A DNA stretch of 16,239 nucleotides from JAFLBB01 sp040007195 (GTDB taxonomy: Bacteria; Acidobacteriota; Terriglobia; Bryobacterales; Bryobacteraceae): the NCBI GenBank assembly GCA_040007195.1, contig JBDTVQ010000119.1, forward strand, positions 1 to 16,239, given 5' to 3'. The notes beneath the pieces are model-generated. The model worked only from the letters and a program-made list of their open reading frames with translations. It was not told the DNA's origin and did no database searches. A program made the position numbers and the translations under genes. Of this stretch, positions 1-7,950 are shown in pieces (the first letter of the stretch is position 1; every line of letters begins with the position of its first letter).

Positions 1-2745
1 TCGAACTACCAGGCCGAGTTTGGGCGCAGCAACGGCGGCGTGGTGAACGTAGTGTACAAGTCGGGCACCAACGATCTTCATGGAAGCCTGTTCGAGTTTC
101 TGCGGAACTCCAAACTGGACGCGAACGATTTCTTCAACAACCGGCAGGGACGGGCGTTGGGCAGTTTCAAACGGAATCAGTTCGGGGCGATGGTGAACGG
201 ACCGATCGTGAAGAACAAGACGTTTTTCCTGGGCAGCTATGAGGGTTTGCGCGAGCGCTCGTCAGCGAACACGATCACGTCGGTGCCGACGGAGTTGCAG
301 CGCGGAGGCGATTTCAGCCAGACCCGGGCGAGCAATGGTTCACTGATTACGATTTTCGATCCGACGACGACCCGGCAACAAGGGACCGGATTTGTGCGCG
401 ATGCGTTTCCGGGGAACGTGATTCCGGTATCGAAGATGGATGGCGTGGCGCGCAATGTCATGAAGTATTTTCCGCAGCAAAATTCAGTGACCAATTCCGT
501 GACGAACCTGAACAACTTTTTCAACGCCGGGGCACGGTCGTTCGATCAGGATCAGATCGACGGGCGCGTGGACCACAACCTGACGGACAATCAGCGGATC
601 TTCGCGCGGGTTTCGTGGCGCGAAAATCTGGATTCGCCACCGCAGTATTTCTCCGACGACCTGACGATCGCCGAAGGGCGTGTGAACCAGGGCGTGCGGC
701 AGCCGTCGGCTTCGATCGACTACACGAACACGTTGACACCGACGTCGGTGTTGACGGTGCGCATGGGCTTGTCGAGATCGCTATTCGACTACGATAACCA
801 GGGCCTGGGCTTCAAGCCGTCGTCGCTGGGGCTGCCTGCGGGCATCGACAGCGTGGTGGACCGGCAGATGTTTCCGAGGTTTGGGGCGAGCGGATTTGTA
901 AACCTGGGCGGCAACGACCATCGATACAGCACCTTTAACACCTACACGCTGTCGTCGAGCCTTTCCAGGATCCAAGGGAACCACACGCTGAAATTCGGCT
1001 GGGAGGGACGGATGATTCGCGTGAACGTTTGGGAAGCGCGTTCGGCGGGTACGTTCGGATTCTCGGCGGGATTCACGCAAGGGCCGAACCCGAACACGGC
1101 GAGTTCGACGGCGGGGAACAGCATTGCGTCCCTGCTGTTGGGGACGGGAACTACGGGCAACGTGCTGATCCGGAACTGGAAGAATGTTGCGGCGCAAAGC
1201 TTCTATCACGGATTTTATGCACAGGACGATTACCGGATTACGTCGAAGCTGACTTTGAACCTGGGCCTGCGCTATGACATGGACCTGCCGCGGACGGAGC
1301 GTTACAACCGGTTCAACTGGTTTGAGCCATACGCGGTGTCGCCACTGTCGGGAAAGGTTCCGGGCTTTGGCGAGATTTACGGAGGCGTGCGGTTCGTGGG
1401 AGTAGATGGGAATCCGCGGACGCAGTTCCACAAGGACTTGAACAACCTGGCGCCGAGGATCGGATTTGCATATCAGGCCAATAGCAAGACCGTGGTGCGC
1501 GCTGCCTATGGGCACTTTTTCGGGCCGTCGCGGCAAGCGGCGCAGGGAACGGTGGGACCGTTCGGATTCCGGGTGGAGTATCCATGGGTGACAACGGTGG
1601 ACGGCATCACGCCATTCAACCGGTTGAGCAATCCGTATCCGGAAGGCTTCCGCGCGGTGCCGGGATCGAGCGATGGTCTGCTCACGCAGGCGGGTGCGAA
1701 TTTGCAGGCCTTCGTGCAGGATTCCCCATCGCCGTGGAACATGATGTGGAACTTCACGGTGCAGCGCGAACTGCCGGGCGAGATCTTGCTCGAGTCGGCG
1801 TATGTGGGCAATCGCGGGTTGTATTTGAGCCGGAGCGGCGAGGGTGGGATGGAGTTGAATCAGCTTGACCCGAAGTACCTGGCGATGGGATCGGCGTTGA
1901 ACCAGCAGGTGGACAATCCGTTCTTCGGCATTGTGAACAACGGCGTGCATCTGGCGCCGCAGATCGCGCGTGGACAACTGCTGCGGCCGTATCCGCAATT
2001 CACCGACGTACAGCCGCTCTATGACGCGGGAGCGAACTCGATTTACCACGCATGGCAGAACACGTTCCGGCGGCGGTTCACGCATGGTTTCCTTTTTGAA
2101 GGAAGCTATACATGGTCGAAGATGATCGACACGGGGGACAGCCACCAGAACACCTACGACGTGGCGGCGAGCCGGGCGCTTTCGGCGCAGGACATTGCGC
2201 ACCGGTTTGTGACGAGCGTGGTGGTGGATTTGCCGATCGGGCCGGGGCGCGCGTTGAACACGGGCGATTCGAAGGTATCGCGGTTCGTGCTGGGCGGTTG
2301 GCAGGTGAACGGAATTGTCACGTACGCATCGGGCACGCCGCTGGCGCTTTCGGCGAGCAACACGGCGGGGCTGTTTGGAGCGCGGACGCAGCCAAACAAC
2401 AACGGCCAGAGCGGCCTAAAGACGGGACGGGTGCAAGACCGGCTGGACAGCTATCTGCTGGCAAGTCCGTACAGCCAGCCGGCGGCATTCACGTTTGGGA
2501 ACCTGTCGCGGTATTTGCCAGACGTGCGCAGCGACACGACGCGCAATTGGGATGTTTCCGTGTTTAAGCAGTTCCAAGTGACGGAGCGGGTGCGCACGCA
2601 GTTCCGGGCAGAGTTCTTCAACGCGTTCAACCGCGTTCAGTTCGGGAGCCCGAACACGACGGTGAACAATGCGGCGTTTGGAGTGATCACGAGCCAGGCG
2701 AACGCACCCCGGCAGATTCAGTTTGGGTTGAAGGTGCTTTTTTAG
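1..2745 (+). CDS. Oar-like TonB-dependent outer-membrane protein, 5' end missing
   Basis: Reading frame 1 is open from the first base to TAG at 2743-2745, giving 914 residues, so the gene starts before the window. The first residues (YQAEFGRSNGGVVNVVYKSG) are the end of the plug domain as seen in Oar/TonB-dependent receptor-like proteins of acidobacteria, and the rest is a long beta-barrel rich in aromatic and Asn residues. Visible barrel landmarks include GLRYDMDLP, LLRPYPQF and SYTWSKM. The chain ends in FGLKVLF, and a terminal aromatic residue is typical of outer-membrane barrels. The signal peptide and carboxypeptidase-regulatory-like domain expected at the N-terminus lie outside the window. 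The role is presumably uptake or surface binding of a large ligand; the substrate cannot be told. The same kind of protein is encoded at 2896 and 15315. The coding strand is G-rich, unlike the next gene. Confidence 0.93.
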   Translation, partial: SNYQAEFGRSNGGVVNVVYKSGTNDLHGSLFEFLRNSKLDANDFFNNRQGRALGSFKRNQFGAMVNGPIVKNKTFFLGSYEGLRERSSANTITSVPTELQRGGDFSQTRASNGSLITIFDPTTTRQQGTGFVRDAFPGNVIPVSKMDGVARNVMKYFPQQNSVTNSVTNLNNFFNAGARSFDQDQIDGRVDHNLTDNQRIFARVSWRENLDSPPQYFSDDLTIAEGRVNQGVRQPSASIDYTNTLTPTSVLTVRMGLSRSLFDYDNQGLGFKPSSLGLPAGIDSVVDRQMFPRFGASGFVNLGGNDHRYSTFNTYTLSSSLSRIQGNHTLKFGWEGRMIRVNVWEARSAGTFGFSAGFTQGPNPNTASSTAGNSIASLLLGTGTTGNVLIRNWKNVAAQSFYHGFYAQDDYRITSKLTLNLGLRYDMDLPRTERYNRFNWFEPYAVSPLSGKVPGFGEIYGGVRFVGVDGNPRTQFHKDLNNLAPRIGFAYQANSKTVVRAAYGHFFGPSRQAAQGTVGPFGFRVEYPWVTTVDGITPFNRLSNPYPEGFRAVPGSSDGLLTQAGANLQAFVQDSPSPWNMMWNFTVQRELPGEILLESAYVGNRGLYLSRSGEGGMELNQLDPKYLAMGSALNQQVDNPFFGIVNNGVHLAPQIARGQLLRPYPQFTDVQPLYDAGANSIYHAWQNTFRRRFTHGFLFEGSYTWSKMIDTGDSHQNTYDVAASRALSAQDIAHRFVTSVVVDLPIGPGRALNTGDSKVSRFVLGGWQVNGIVTYASGTPLALSASNTAGLFGARTQPNNNGQSGLKTGRVQDRLDSYLLASPYSQPAAFTFGNLSRYLPDVRSDTTRNWDVSVFKQFQVTERVRTQFRAEFFNAFNRVQFGSPNTTVNNAAFGVITSQANAPRQIQFGLKVLF

Positions 2746-2755
2746 CATCCCTTCC

Positions 2756-2780
2756 GGGGCGGGAGCGTGGCTCTCGCCCC
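2756..2780 (+). terminator. GC-rich hairpin after the first Oar-like gene, possible terminator
   Basis: GGGGCGGGAG (2756-2765) pairs with CTCTCGCCCC (2771-2780) over 10 bp with one G-U pair and a 5-nt loop, CGTGG. It begins 11 bases after the stop codon at 2745, where a terminator is expected. No T-tract follows (ACACTGCG), so it is not a classical intrinsic terminator. It could instead be a mobile palindromic repeat. Confidence 0.4.
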
Positions 2781-2895
2781 ACACTGCGAACCGCCCTCCC
2801 TCGCGGCGGCCGAAGTCTGCCCGTCCGATTAACCTCCTTTCATCCGAGTGAGTAGTGCGTTAACATCTATTCACCAAGTCTGTTAGGAGTTCTTC

Positions 2896-5800
2896 ATGTA
2901 CAAACTCGCATGTTTCAGGGTTTTGAGGAGTCGTTTGCTGGCCATTCTGCTTGCGACTCTCACCGCCGCTTCCTTGTTTGCCCAGGATCCACGCGGATCC
3001 ATCATCGGCCGCATCACCGACGTGACGGGAGCGGTTGTTCCCAACGTCGCCGTCCGCGCTGAAAACGTTCAAACGGGCGTCAGTGCCACGACGACCACGA
3101 ACGAAGCCGGCCGCTACAACATCCCCTACATCATCGCGGGCACGTACCGCGTGAGCGCCGAATTGACCGGTTTCAAGCGCTTCGTCCGCGACAACGTGCA
3201 GGTCCGAGTCGGCGAATCGACGGAAGTGACGATTCCGATGGAAGTCGGGCAGGTCAGCGAATCGATCGAGGTCACCTCCACCACGCCGCTGCTCGAGACG
3301 ACCAGCCCGTCCCTGGGGCAGGTTATCGACGAGCGCCGCATCATGGAACTTCCCACGCTCGCCGGCAACGCTTTCGAACTGGCGCTCCTGACGCCCGGCG
3401 TCGTTAACGGCACGAACCTACGCGACCGCAAACCGGCCTTCAACAACGGCAACTCGCAAGTATCGACGGATGGCAATGGGACCTACAACAATGAGTTCCA
3501 GATCGACGGCGTCTCAAACACGTTCGCCGACGGCGGCGCGAAAGCGCGCGTGGCGTTCTCGCCGCCGCAAACCGCCATCCAGGAATTCAAGATGCAGACG
3601 GCGACGTACGACGCTTCCACAGGCCATACGATCGGCTCCACCGTCAATGTGTCCACGAAGAGCGGAACGAACCGCCTTCATGGTGAAGGCCACTGGTTCG
3701 TGCGCAACCGCGCCTTCGACGCGCCGAACTTCTTCGACAACAAGAACAACACCACGGCTCCGGTTTACCAGGACAACCGTTATGGCGCCTCGGCCGGCGG
3801 CCCCGTCTACATCCCCAAGGTCTACAACGGCAAGAACCGTACCTTCTGGTTCTACGCCTGGGAAGCCAACAAGTGGATTGTTCCGGGCAACTATACCGGC
3901 ACCGTACCCACGGCCGCGCAGCGCCAGGGCAATTTCTCCGACCTGCTCGCCATCAACTCGAGCTACCAGATTTTCGATCCGCTGACGACAACCCCCGCCG
4001 CGGGAGGCCGCTTCTCACGCCAGCCCTTCGCGGGGAACATCATTCCGACCAGCCGACTCGATAAGGTGGGCACGTCGCTGGTGAACCTCTACCCCGCGGC
4101 CAACCAGCCCGGCACGGTCGATGGCCGGAACAATTTTTACAACTCCCAGCTCAAGTCAAAAGAAGACTATTACGTTCACCTGGCCCGCGTCGATCATGCC
4201 TTTTCGGAGAACCATCGCATGTTCGTCCGCGTCCACTATGACTTCTGGGAAGAGGATAAGAACGACTACTTCGACAACCGCATCAACGGCATCATTCTGA
4301 ACCGCATCAACCGCGGCATCGCCCTTGACGACGTGCTGGTGCTCACGCCCACTCTGCTTGCCAACCTGCGCTATGGTTTCACCAACCAGGAGTTCCCCGA
4401 GCGCCGCGTGACGCAGGGCTACGATCTGTCTTCGCTGGGCTTCTCCTCGAACCTTACGAACCTGATCGACAAGAGCCTCGCAGTGATCCCGCGCGTCTCG
4501 CTCGGCGCCTATTCGCAGATCTCGCCCTGGGAATCCGGCGACGGTACGAACTCGTCGTTCACGCACACCTTTCAGGCCAACTTCACGCGATTGCAGTCGA
4601 ACCACAACCTGAAGTTCGGCGCCGACGCCCGCGTCTACCGCGCCTTCGGCAACCGATACCCGACGCAGATCGCGCCCGACTTTGCCTTCAACACGAACTA
4701 CACGCGCGGCCCGCTCGACAACGCGCCCTCGGCACAGGTGGGGCAGGAACTGGCTTCCATGCTGCTTGGCGTGCCCGCGGGCTCGATGGCCCTTAACGCC
4801 AGTTCCGCCTTCCAGGATCAGTACCTCGGCCTGTACATCCACGACGATTTCAAAATCACCCGTACGCTCACGATTAACCTCGGCCTGCGCTACGAAAAGG
4901 AATGGCCGCTCACCGAGCGTTACAACCGCATCAACGGCGGCTTCGACTCCACGGTCGCCAGCCCCATCGAAGCGGCGGCCAAAGCCAACTACGCCCGCAG
5001 CCCGATCCCGGAAATCGCGCCGAGCGCCTTCCAGGTGAAGGGCGGCCTGCTCTTCGCCAACACCGGCGGCCTGTCCCGCAGCCCCTACAACGGCGAATCC
5101 AACAACTTCATGCCGCGTATCGGCCTGGCGTGGCAGATTCAGCCGCAGACGATCATCCGCACCGGCTTTGGGCTCTTCTATGATTCGATTGGTGTGAACA
5201 AGAGTTCCGCGCTGCAATCGGGCTTCTCGCAGAGCACGCCCATCCAGGCCACGCTCGACAGCGGCCTTACCTACATCGCCAACAACGCCAACCCGTTCCC
5301 CACCGGGCTCATTCCGCCCGATGGCGCCTCAGGCGGACTGTCGACGTTCCTTGGCCAGGGCTTCGAATTCTACAACCGCAACCGCACGCATGCGTATTCC
5401 TCGCGCTGGTCTTTCGGCATTCAGCGCCAGATCCGCGACGTCGTCCTGGACGCCAGCTATGTCGGCAACCGCGGCACCCGCCTCGGCATTGACCAGCGGA
5501 TCAATGAGACGCCGAATCAGTATCTGTCCACCTCGCCCACGCGCGATCAGACCACGATCAACTACCTGAGCCAGACCTTCCCCAATCCTTTCCGGGGAAC
5601 CGATCCCATCTACGGCGCCAACACTTCGCGCGCCGCCCTGCTGCGGCCATATCCGCAATTCGGCACCATCAGCGTCGAACAGCCCATGGGCTACAGCTGG
5701 TACCACGCCTTCCAGGTGCGCGCCGAAAAGCGCTTCTCCCATGGCTACACGTTCCAGCTTGCCTACACCTGGTCGAAGGCGATGGAAGCCGTGGAGTACC

Positions 5801-6381
5801 TCAACGTGGCCGACACGCAGCCGGTGGAAGTGATCTCGGGACTCGACCGCCCGCACCGCATCGCCGTCAGCGGCATCTATGAACTTCCCTTCGGCAAGGG
5901 CCGTGCGCACGCCAACTCGCTTCCGAAAGCGGCTGATATGGTGGTCGGCGGCTGGCAGTTCAACGCCGTCATCATCTACCAGTCCGGCCAGGCGCTCGGC
6001 TTCGGCAACGCCATTTTCAACGGCGACATCAACTCGATCGCGCTCGATTCGGGGTCCCGCAACGCCGACCAGTGGTTCAACGTGGACGCCGGCTTCAACC
6101 GCGTCAACAACCAGCAACTGGCCTCCAACTACCGGACCTTCCCGCTGCGTTTTTCCGGCATCCGTGGCGATGGCCAGAACCGCTGGGATTTCTCCATGAT
6201 CAAGTATTTCCCGATCAACGAGTACGCCAAGGTCCAGTTCCGCGCCGAAGCATTCAACGTGCTGAACAAGACGATCTTGAACAACCCCAACACCACGCCG
6301 ACGAACTCGTCCTTCGGACGAATTACGGGTACCGCCGCCCCGGCACGTACCTTCCAATTTGCCCTGAAGATTGAGTTTTGA
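2896..6381 (+). CDS. Oar-like TonB-dependent outer-membrane protein, complete
   Basis: This is a complete 1161-residue protein. The ATG at 2896 is preceded by AGGAG (2885-2889) with a 6-base spacer. Residues 1-29 form a signal peptide (basic start, LLAILLATLTAASLFA, then QDP). Residues about 34-125 are a carboxypeptidase-regulatory-like beta-sandwich (GRITDVTGAVVPNVAV, AGRYNIPYIIAGTYRV). Residues about 130-255 form the plug (TPLLETTSPSLGQVID, ELPTLAGNAFELALLTPGVV, FQIDGVSNTF, STVNVSTKSGTN). The remainder is a long barrel ending in FQFALKIEF. The organisation matches the Oar/TonB-dependent receptor-like paralogs that are abundant in acidobacteria. It likely sits in the outer membrane and handles a large, unknown substrate. 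A strong intrinsic terminator follows, so it is probably a single-gene unit. Its codons favour C at the third position, unlike its neighbours, which favour G. That may mean high expression or a different origin. Confidence 0.95.
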   Translation: MYKLACFRVLRSRLLAILLATLTAASLFAQDPRGSIIGRITDVTGAVVPNVAVRAENVQTGVSATTTTNEAGRYNIPYIIAGTYRVSAELTGFKRFVRDNVQVRVGESTEVTIPMEVGQVSESIEVTSTTPLLETTSPSLGQVIDERRIMELPTLAGNAFELALLTPGVVNGTNLRDRKPAFNNGNSQVSTDGNGTYNNEFQIDGVSNTFADGGAKARVAFSPPQTAIQEFKMQTATYDASTGHTIGSTVNVSTKSGTNRLHGEGHWFVRNRAFDAPNFFDNKNNTTAPVYQDNRYGASAGGPVYIPKVYNGKNRTFWFYAWEANKWIVPGNYTGTVPTAAQRQGNFSDLLAINSSYQIFDPLTTTPAAGGRFSRQPFAGNIIPTSRLDKVGTSLVNLYPAANQPGTVDGRNNFYNSQLKSKEDYYVHLARVDHAFSENHRMFVRVHYDFWEEDKNDYFDNRINGIILNRINRGIALDDVLVLTPTLLANLRYGFTNQEFPERRVTQGYDLSSLGFSSNLTNLIDKSLAVIPRVSLGAYSQISPWESGDGTNSSFTHTFQANFTRLQSNHNLKFGADARVYRAFGNRYPTQIAPDFAFNTNYTRGPLDNAPSAQVGQELASMLLGVPAGSMALNASSAFQDQYLGLYIHDDFKITRTLTINLGLRYEKEWPLTERYNRINGGFDSTVASPIEAAAKANYARSPIPEIAPSAFQVKGGLLFANTGGLSRSPYNGESNNFMPRIGLAWQIQPQTIIRTGFGLFYDSIGVNKSSALQSGFSQSTPIQATLDSGLTYIANNANPFPTGLIPPDGASGGLSTFLGQGFEFYNRNRTHAYSSRWSFGIQRQIRDVVLDASYVGNRGTRLGIDQRINETPNQYLSTSPTRDQTTINYLSQTFPNPFRGTDPIYGANTSRAALLRPYPQFGTISVEQPMGYSWYHAFQVRAEKRFSHGYTFQLAYTWSKAMEAVEYLNVADTQPVEVISGLDRPHRIAVSGIYELPFGKGRAHANSLPKAADMVVGGWQFNAVIIYQSGQALGFGNAIFNGDINSIALDSGSRNADQWFNVDAGFNRVNNQQLASNYRTFPLRFSGIRGDGQNRWDFSMIKYFPINEYAKVQFRAEAFNVLNKTILNNPNTTPTNSSFGRITGTAAPARTFQFALKIEF

Positions 6382-6397
6382 CGAATTGCTGACTGAT

Positions 6398-6430
6398 AGC
6401 GCCCGGAGCCATCTGGCCCCGGGCGCTTTT
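6398..6430 (+). terminator. Intrinsic terminator of the complete Oar-like gene
   Basis: AGCGCCCGG (6398-6406) pairs perfectly with CCGGGCGCT (6419-6427). Inside, GCC/GGC (6408-6410 with 6415-6417) can extend the stem around an ATCT loop. A TTTT run (6427-6430) follows directly. The stem starts 17 bases after the TGA at 6379-6381. This is a textbook Rho-independent terminator for the plus-strand gene. Confidence 0.88.
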
Positions 6431-6498
6431 CATTTGAGGGGCGGGATTTGCTTCCAAAGCAAAGCAATAGGCGCGGCGTTTTCATACATTGGCTCGCT

Positions 6499-6642
6499 AT
6501 GACGAGCCGAAGATTGTGGCTGATGGGGTTGACGGGAATTAGTGCCGGCCGTTTAGCATTTGCTGGAACCGCGCACAACGGACGCTACCCGGTGGACTTC
6601 GCCGGGTGCGGCTGGGCGCTGCGAACAATTTTCATTCCGTAG
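6499..6642 (+). CDS. Possible orphan signal-peptide-like small ORF or gene remnant
   Basis: An ATG at 6499 opens a 47-codon frame. Its first 22 residues look like an export signal with a twin Arg near the start (TSRRLWLMGLTG), a hydrophobic stretch and an AFA-like cleavage site. A short tail then ends in RTIFIP. The frame runs on without a stop from a TTG at 6448. There is no clear ribosome binding site, and the last 58 bases overlap the 3' end of the minus-strand membrane-protein gene. It may be the remnant of an exported protein's 5' end, a small secreted peptide or chance. The 6431-6584 gap holds nothing else I can support. Confidence 0.2.
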   Translation: MTSRRLWLMGLTGISAGRLAFAGTAHNGRYPVDFAGCGWALRTIFIP

Positions 6643-7898
6643 AGGATGCGGCTTGCGGCCGAATGGAGGCAAAGACCCGCTAACAAGAACGATACCCAGT
6701 GAATGGGAGCGCGGTAGCGGTCTTCGTACTGAACCACGTAATAGATGGGCGGAAACAGCAGCAGCCAGGACCAGAGCACGATACCAAAGCGGGTACGGCG
6801 GGCAGCCAGCAACAGACCCGGCAGCGTCAGGATCGTGCAGAGATAGATGACCGAACGTTCGATGGAGCGGCCGTGGAGAAGTTCGTCGAGCGGGTTCGAT
6901 CGTTCATGTGGGAACCAGAAGGCAACAAGGCGCTGGCGGGTGAGTTCGAGGAACCTGCCTGGGTGGGTGGAAATCCAGGCGATCGCCTGGTCCTGTTTCA
7001 TCCGGTAGTAGGCGATCTCGCCGATCGCCGCCATCCGGCTGGCTTCGACTACGTTCCGGCTGGGGTGAAATGTCTTGAAACAACCGGAGGCCAGGTTGCC
7101 GCGGATGGCGTAGCTGGCGCAATCGTTATTGGAGACCTGTAGTTCCAGTCCAAGATTGGAGCGAAAGACGATCAGCTCGCCAAAGGCCACGGCGTTGCGG
7201 ACGGTCCACGGCAAGAGCCAGAGAATGATGGTGGCTGGCATCCACCAGGAGCGCGTGCGAACGAAGTAGAGTGCGGCCAAAAGGAGAGTGGGGAAAAGCG
7301 CAACCGAGCTGAAGTTGAGAAGGCAGCCGAAAGCCGAACCGGCGGCTGCGCCCAGCAACGGGGACGGCTTGCGGATGGCGAGCAACCAAAGCAGGGAGGA
7401 GACGACGGCGAGGAGACCGGCGTAGGAGGCTTCCCAACTGGAGTAGGCGTTGATGGGCAGGACGCCGAACAGGAAAGCGATCAATCCGGGGATGGGTCCA
7501 AAACCAAGTAAGGAACTGACCACGGGCAGGAGCGAGAGCTGTACGACGAGCGCCAGCCCAGCGAGAATCTGCTGGCCGCGAGAACCCGTGAGAGGCTTGC
7601 CCAGAACCGTGATGAGAGCTGCCCGGACGAACGGGAAGCCAGGAGACAGGTGGGCGGTGGGACCGGTTGGGGCTTTACCGTAGGGATTGGCGAATTCGCC
7701 ACGGAAGGCCAGGGACTCGCTGACCAATACGGTTTCGGCGAAGCCCGCCGGGCGCTCAAAATCGACCTGGAATCTGGGGATCCTCATCACCATTCCGAGG
7801 AGGATGAGGCACGCGATCCAGGCAATCGGGTTTACGCGGCGGTAGAGGGACTCCGCGAATTGGAACGCAGCGAAGTGTGCCGGCAGGCGGGGGATCAA
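6585..7898 (-). CDS. Polytopic membrane protein, GT-C (ArnT/PMT-like) glycosyltransferase family
   Basis: This 437-residue protein has about nine to ten hydrophobic segments (for example residues 25-40, 110-131, 136-150, 158-174, 196-213, 220-231, 350-366, 371-389 and 399-412). After the first segment comes a soluble loop with ETVLVSESLAFRGEFANPYG and then TGPTAHLSPGFPF. Later come LLPWTVRNAVAFGELIVFRS with SNLGLEL and NND, and near the end YYVVQYEDRYRAPIHW. This pattern matches bacterial GT-C proteins related to dolichyl-phosphate-mannose-type mannosyltransferases. These use polyprenyl-phosphate sugars to glycosylate lipids or proteins on the outer face of the inner membrane. The donor and acceptor are unknown. 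The start is uncertain: the longest frame opens with TTG at 7898 and has no clear ribosome binding site, and no ATG lies in frame before the first membrane segment. It is divergent from the mannonate dehydratase gene across 52 bases. Confidence 0.72.
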   Translation of the reverse strand: MIPRLPAHFAAFQFAESLYRRVNPIAWIACLILLGMVMRIPRFQVDFERPAGFAETVLVSESLAFRGEFANPYGKAPTGPTAHLSPGFPFVRAALITVLGKPLTGSRGQQILAGLALVVQLSLLPVVSSLLGFGPIPGLIAFLFGVLPINAYSSWEASYAGLLAVVSSLLWLLAIRKPSPLLGAAAGSAFGCLLNFSSVALFPTLLLAALYFVRTRSWWMPATIILWLLPWTVRNAVAFGELIVFRSNLGLELQVSNNDCASYAIRGNLASGCFKTFHPSRNVVEASRMAAIGEIAYYRMKQDQAIAWISTHPGRFLELTRQRLVAFWFPHERSNPLDELLHGRSIERSVIYLCTILTLPGLLLAARRTRFGIVLWSWLLLFPPIYYVVQYEDRYRAPIHWVSFLLAGLCLHSAASRILYGMKIVRSAQPHPAKSTG

Positions 7899-7950
7899 CA
7901 GTTCATCATTGCACGGCCCACAGGGCGGCTAAATTTTTTTGGTAGGCTGA

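Noticed and set aside
781..2202. Long open frame (473 codons) on the minus strand opposite the first Oar-like gene
   Set aside because: It is rich in Arg, His and Pro with no recognisable motif, while the plus strand encodes a clear outer-membrane barrel. Long antisense frames are common opposite G-rich, high-GC genes.
2746..2895. Promoter for the complete Oar-like gene
   Set aside because: I found no pair of boxes with acceptable spacing. TAACAT at 2861 has no partner -35. The gap holds only the hairpin at 2756-2780 and the AGGAG ribosome binding site.
4156..5217. Minus-strand frame of 353 codons inside the second Oar-like gene, and a similar one at 5329-6357
   Set aside because: Both are low-complexity Val/Arg/Ala/Glu-rich translations opposite a gene with an unmistakable family assignment.
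6587..6607. ACCCGG/CCGGGT inverted repeat at the end of the GT-C-like gene
   Set aside because: It lies over the last codons and stop and has short arms with no T-tract, so I did not call it a terminator.
7899..7950. Possible divergent promoter with TTGCAC and TAAATT boxes in the 52-base gap
   Set aside because: The -35 matches only three positions and the spacing is 15 bases. The AT-rich run alone is not enough to call a promoter.
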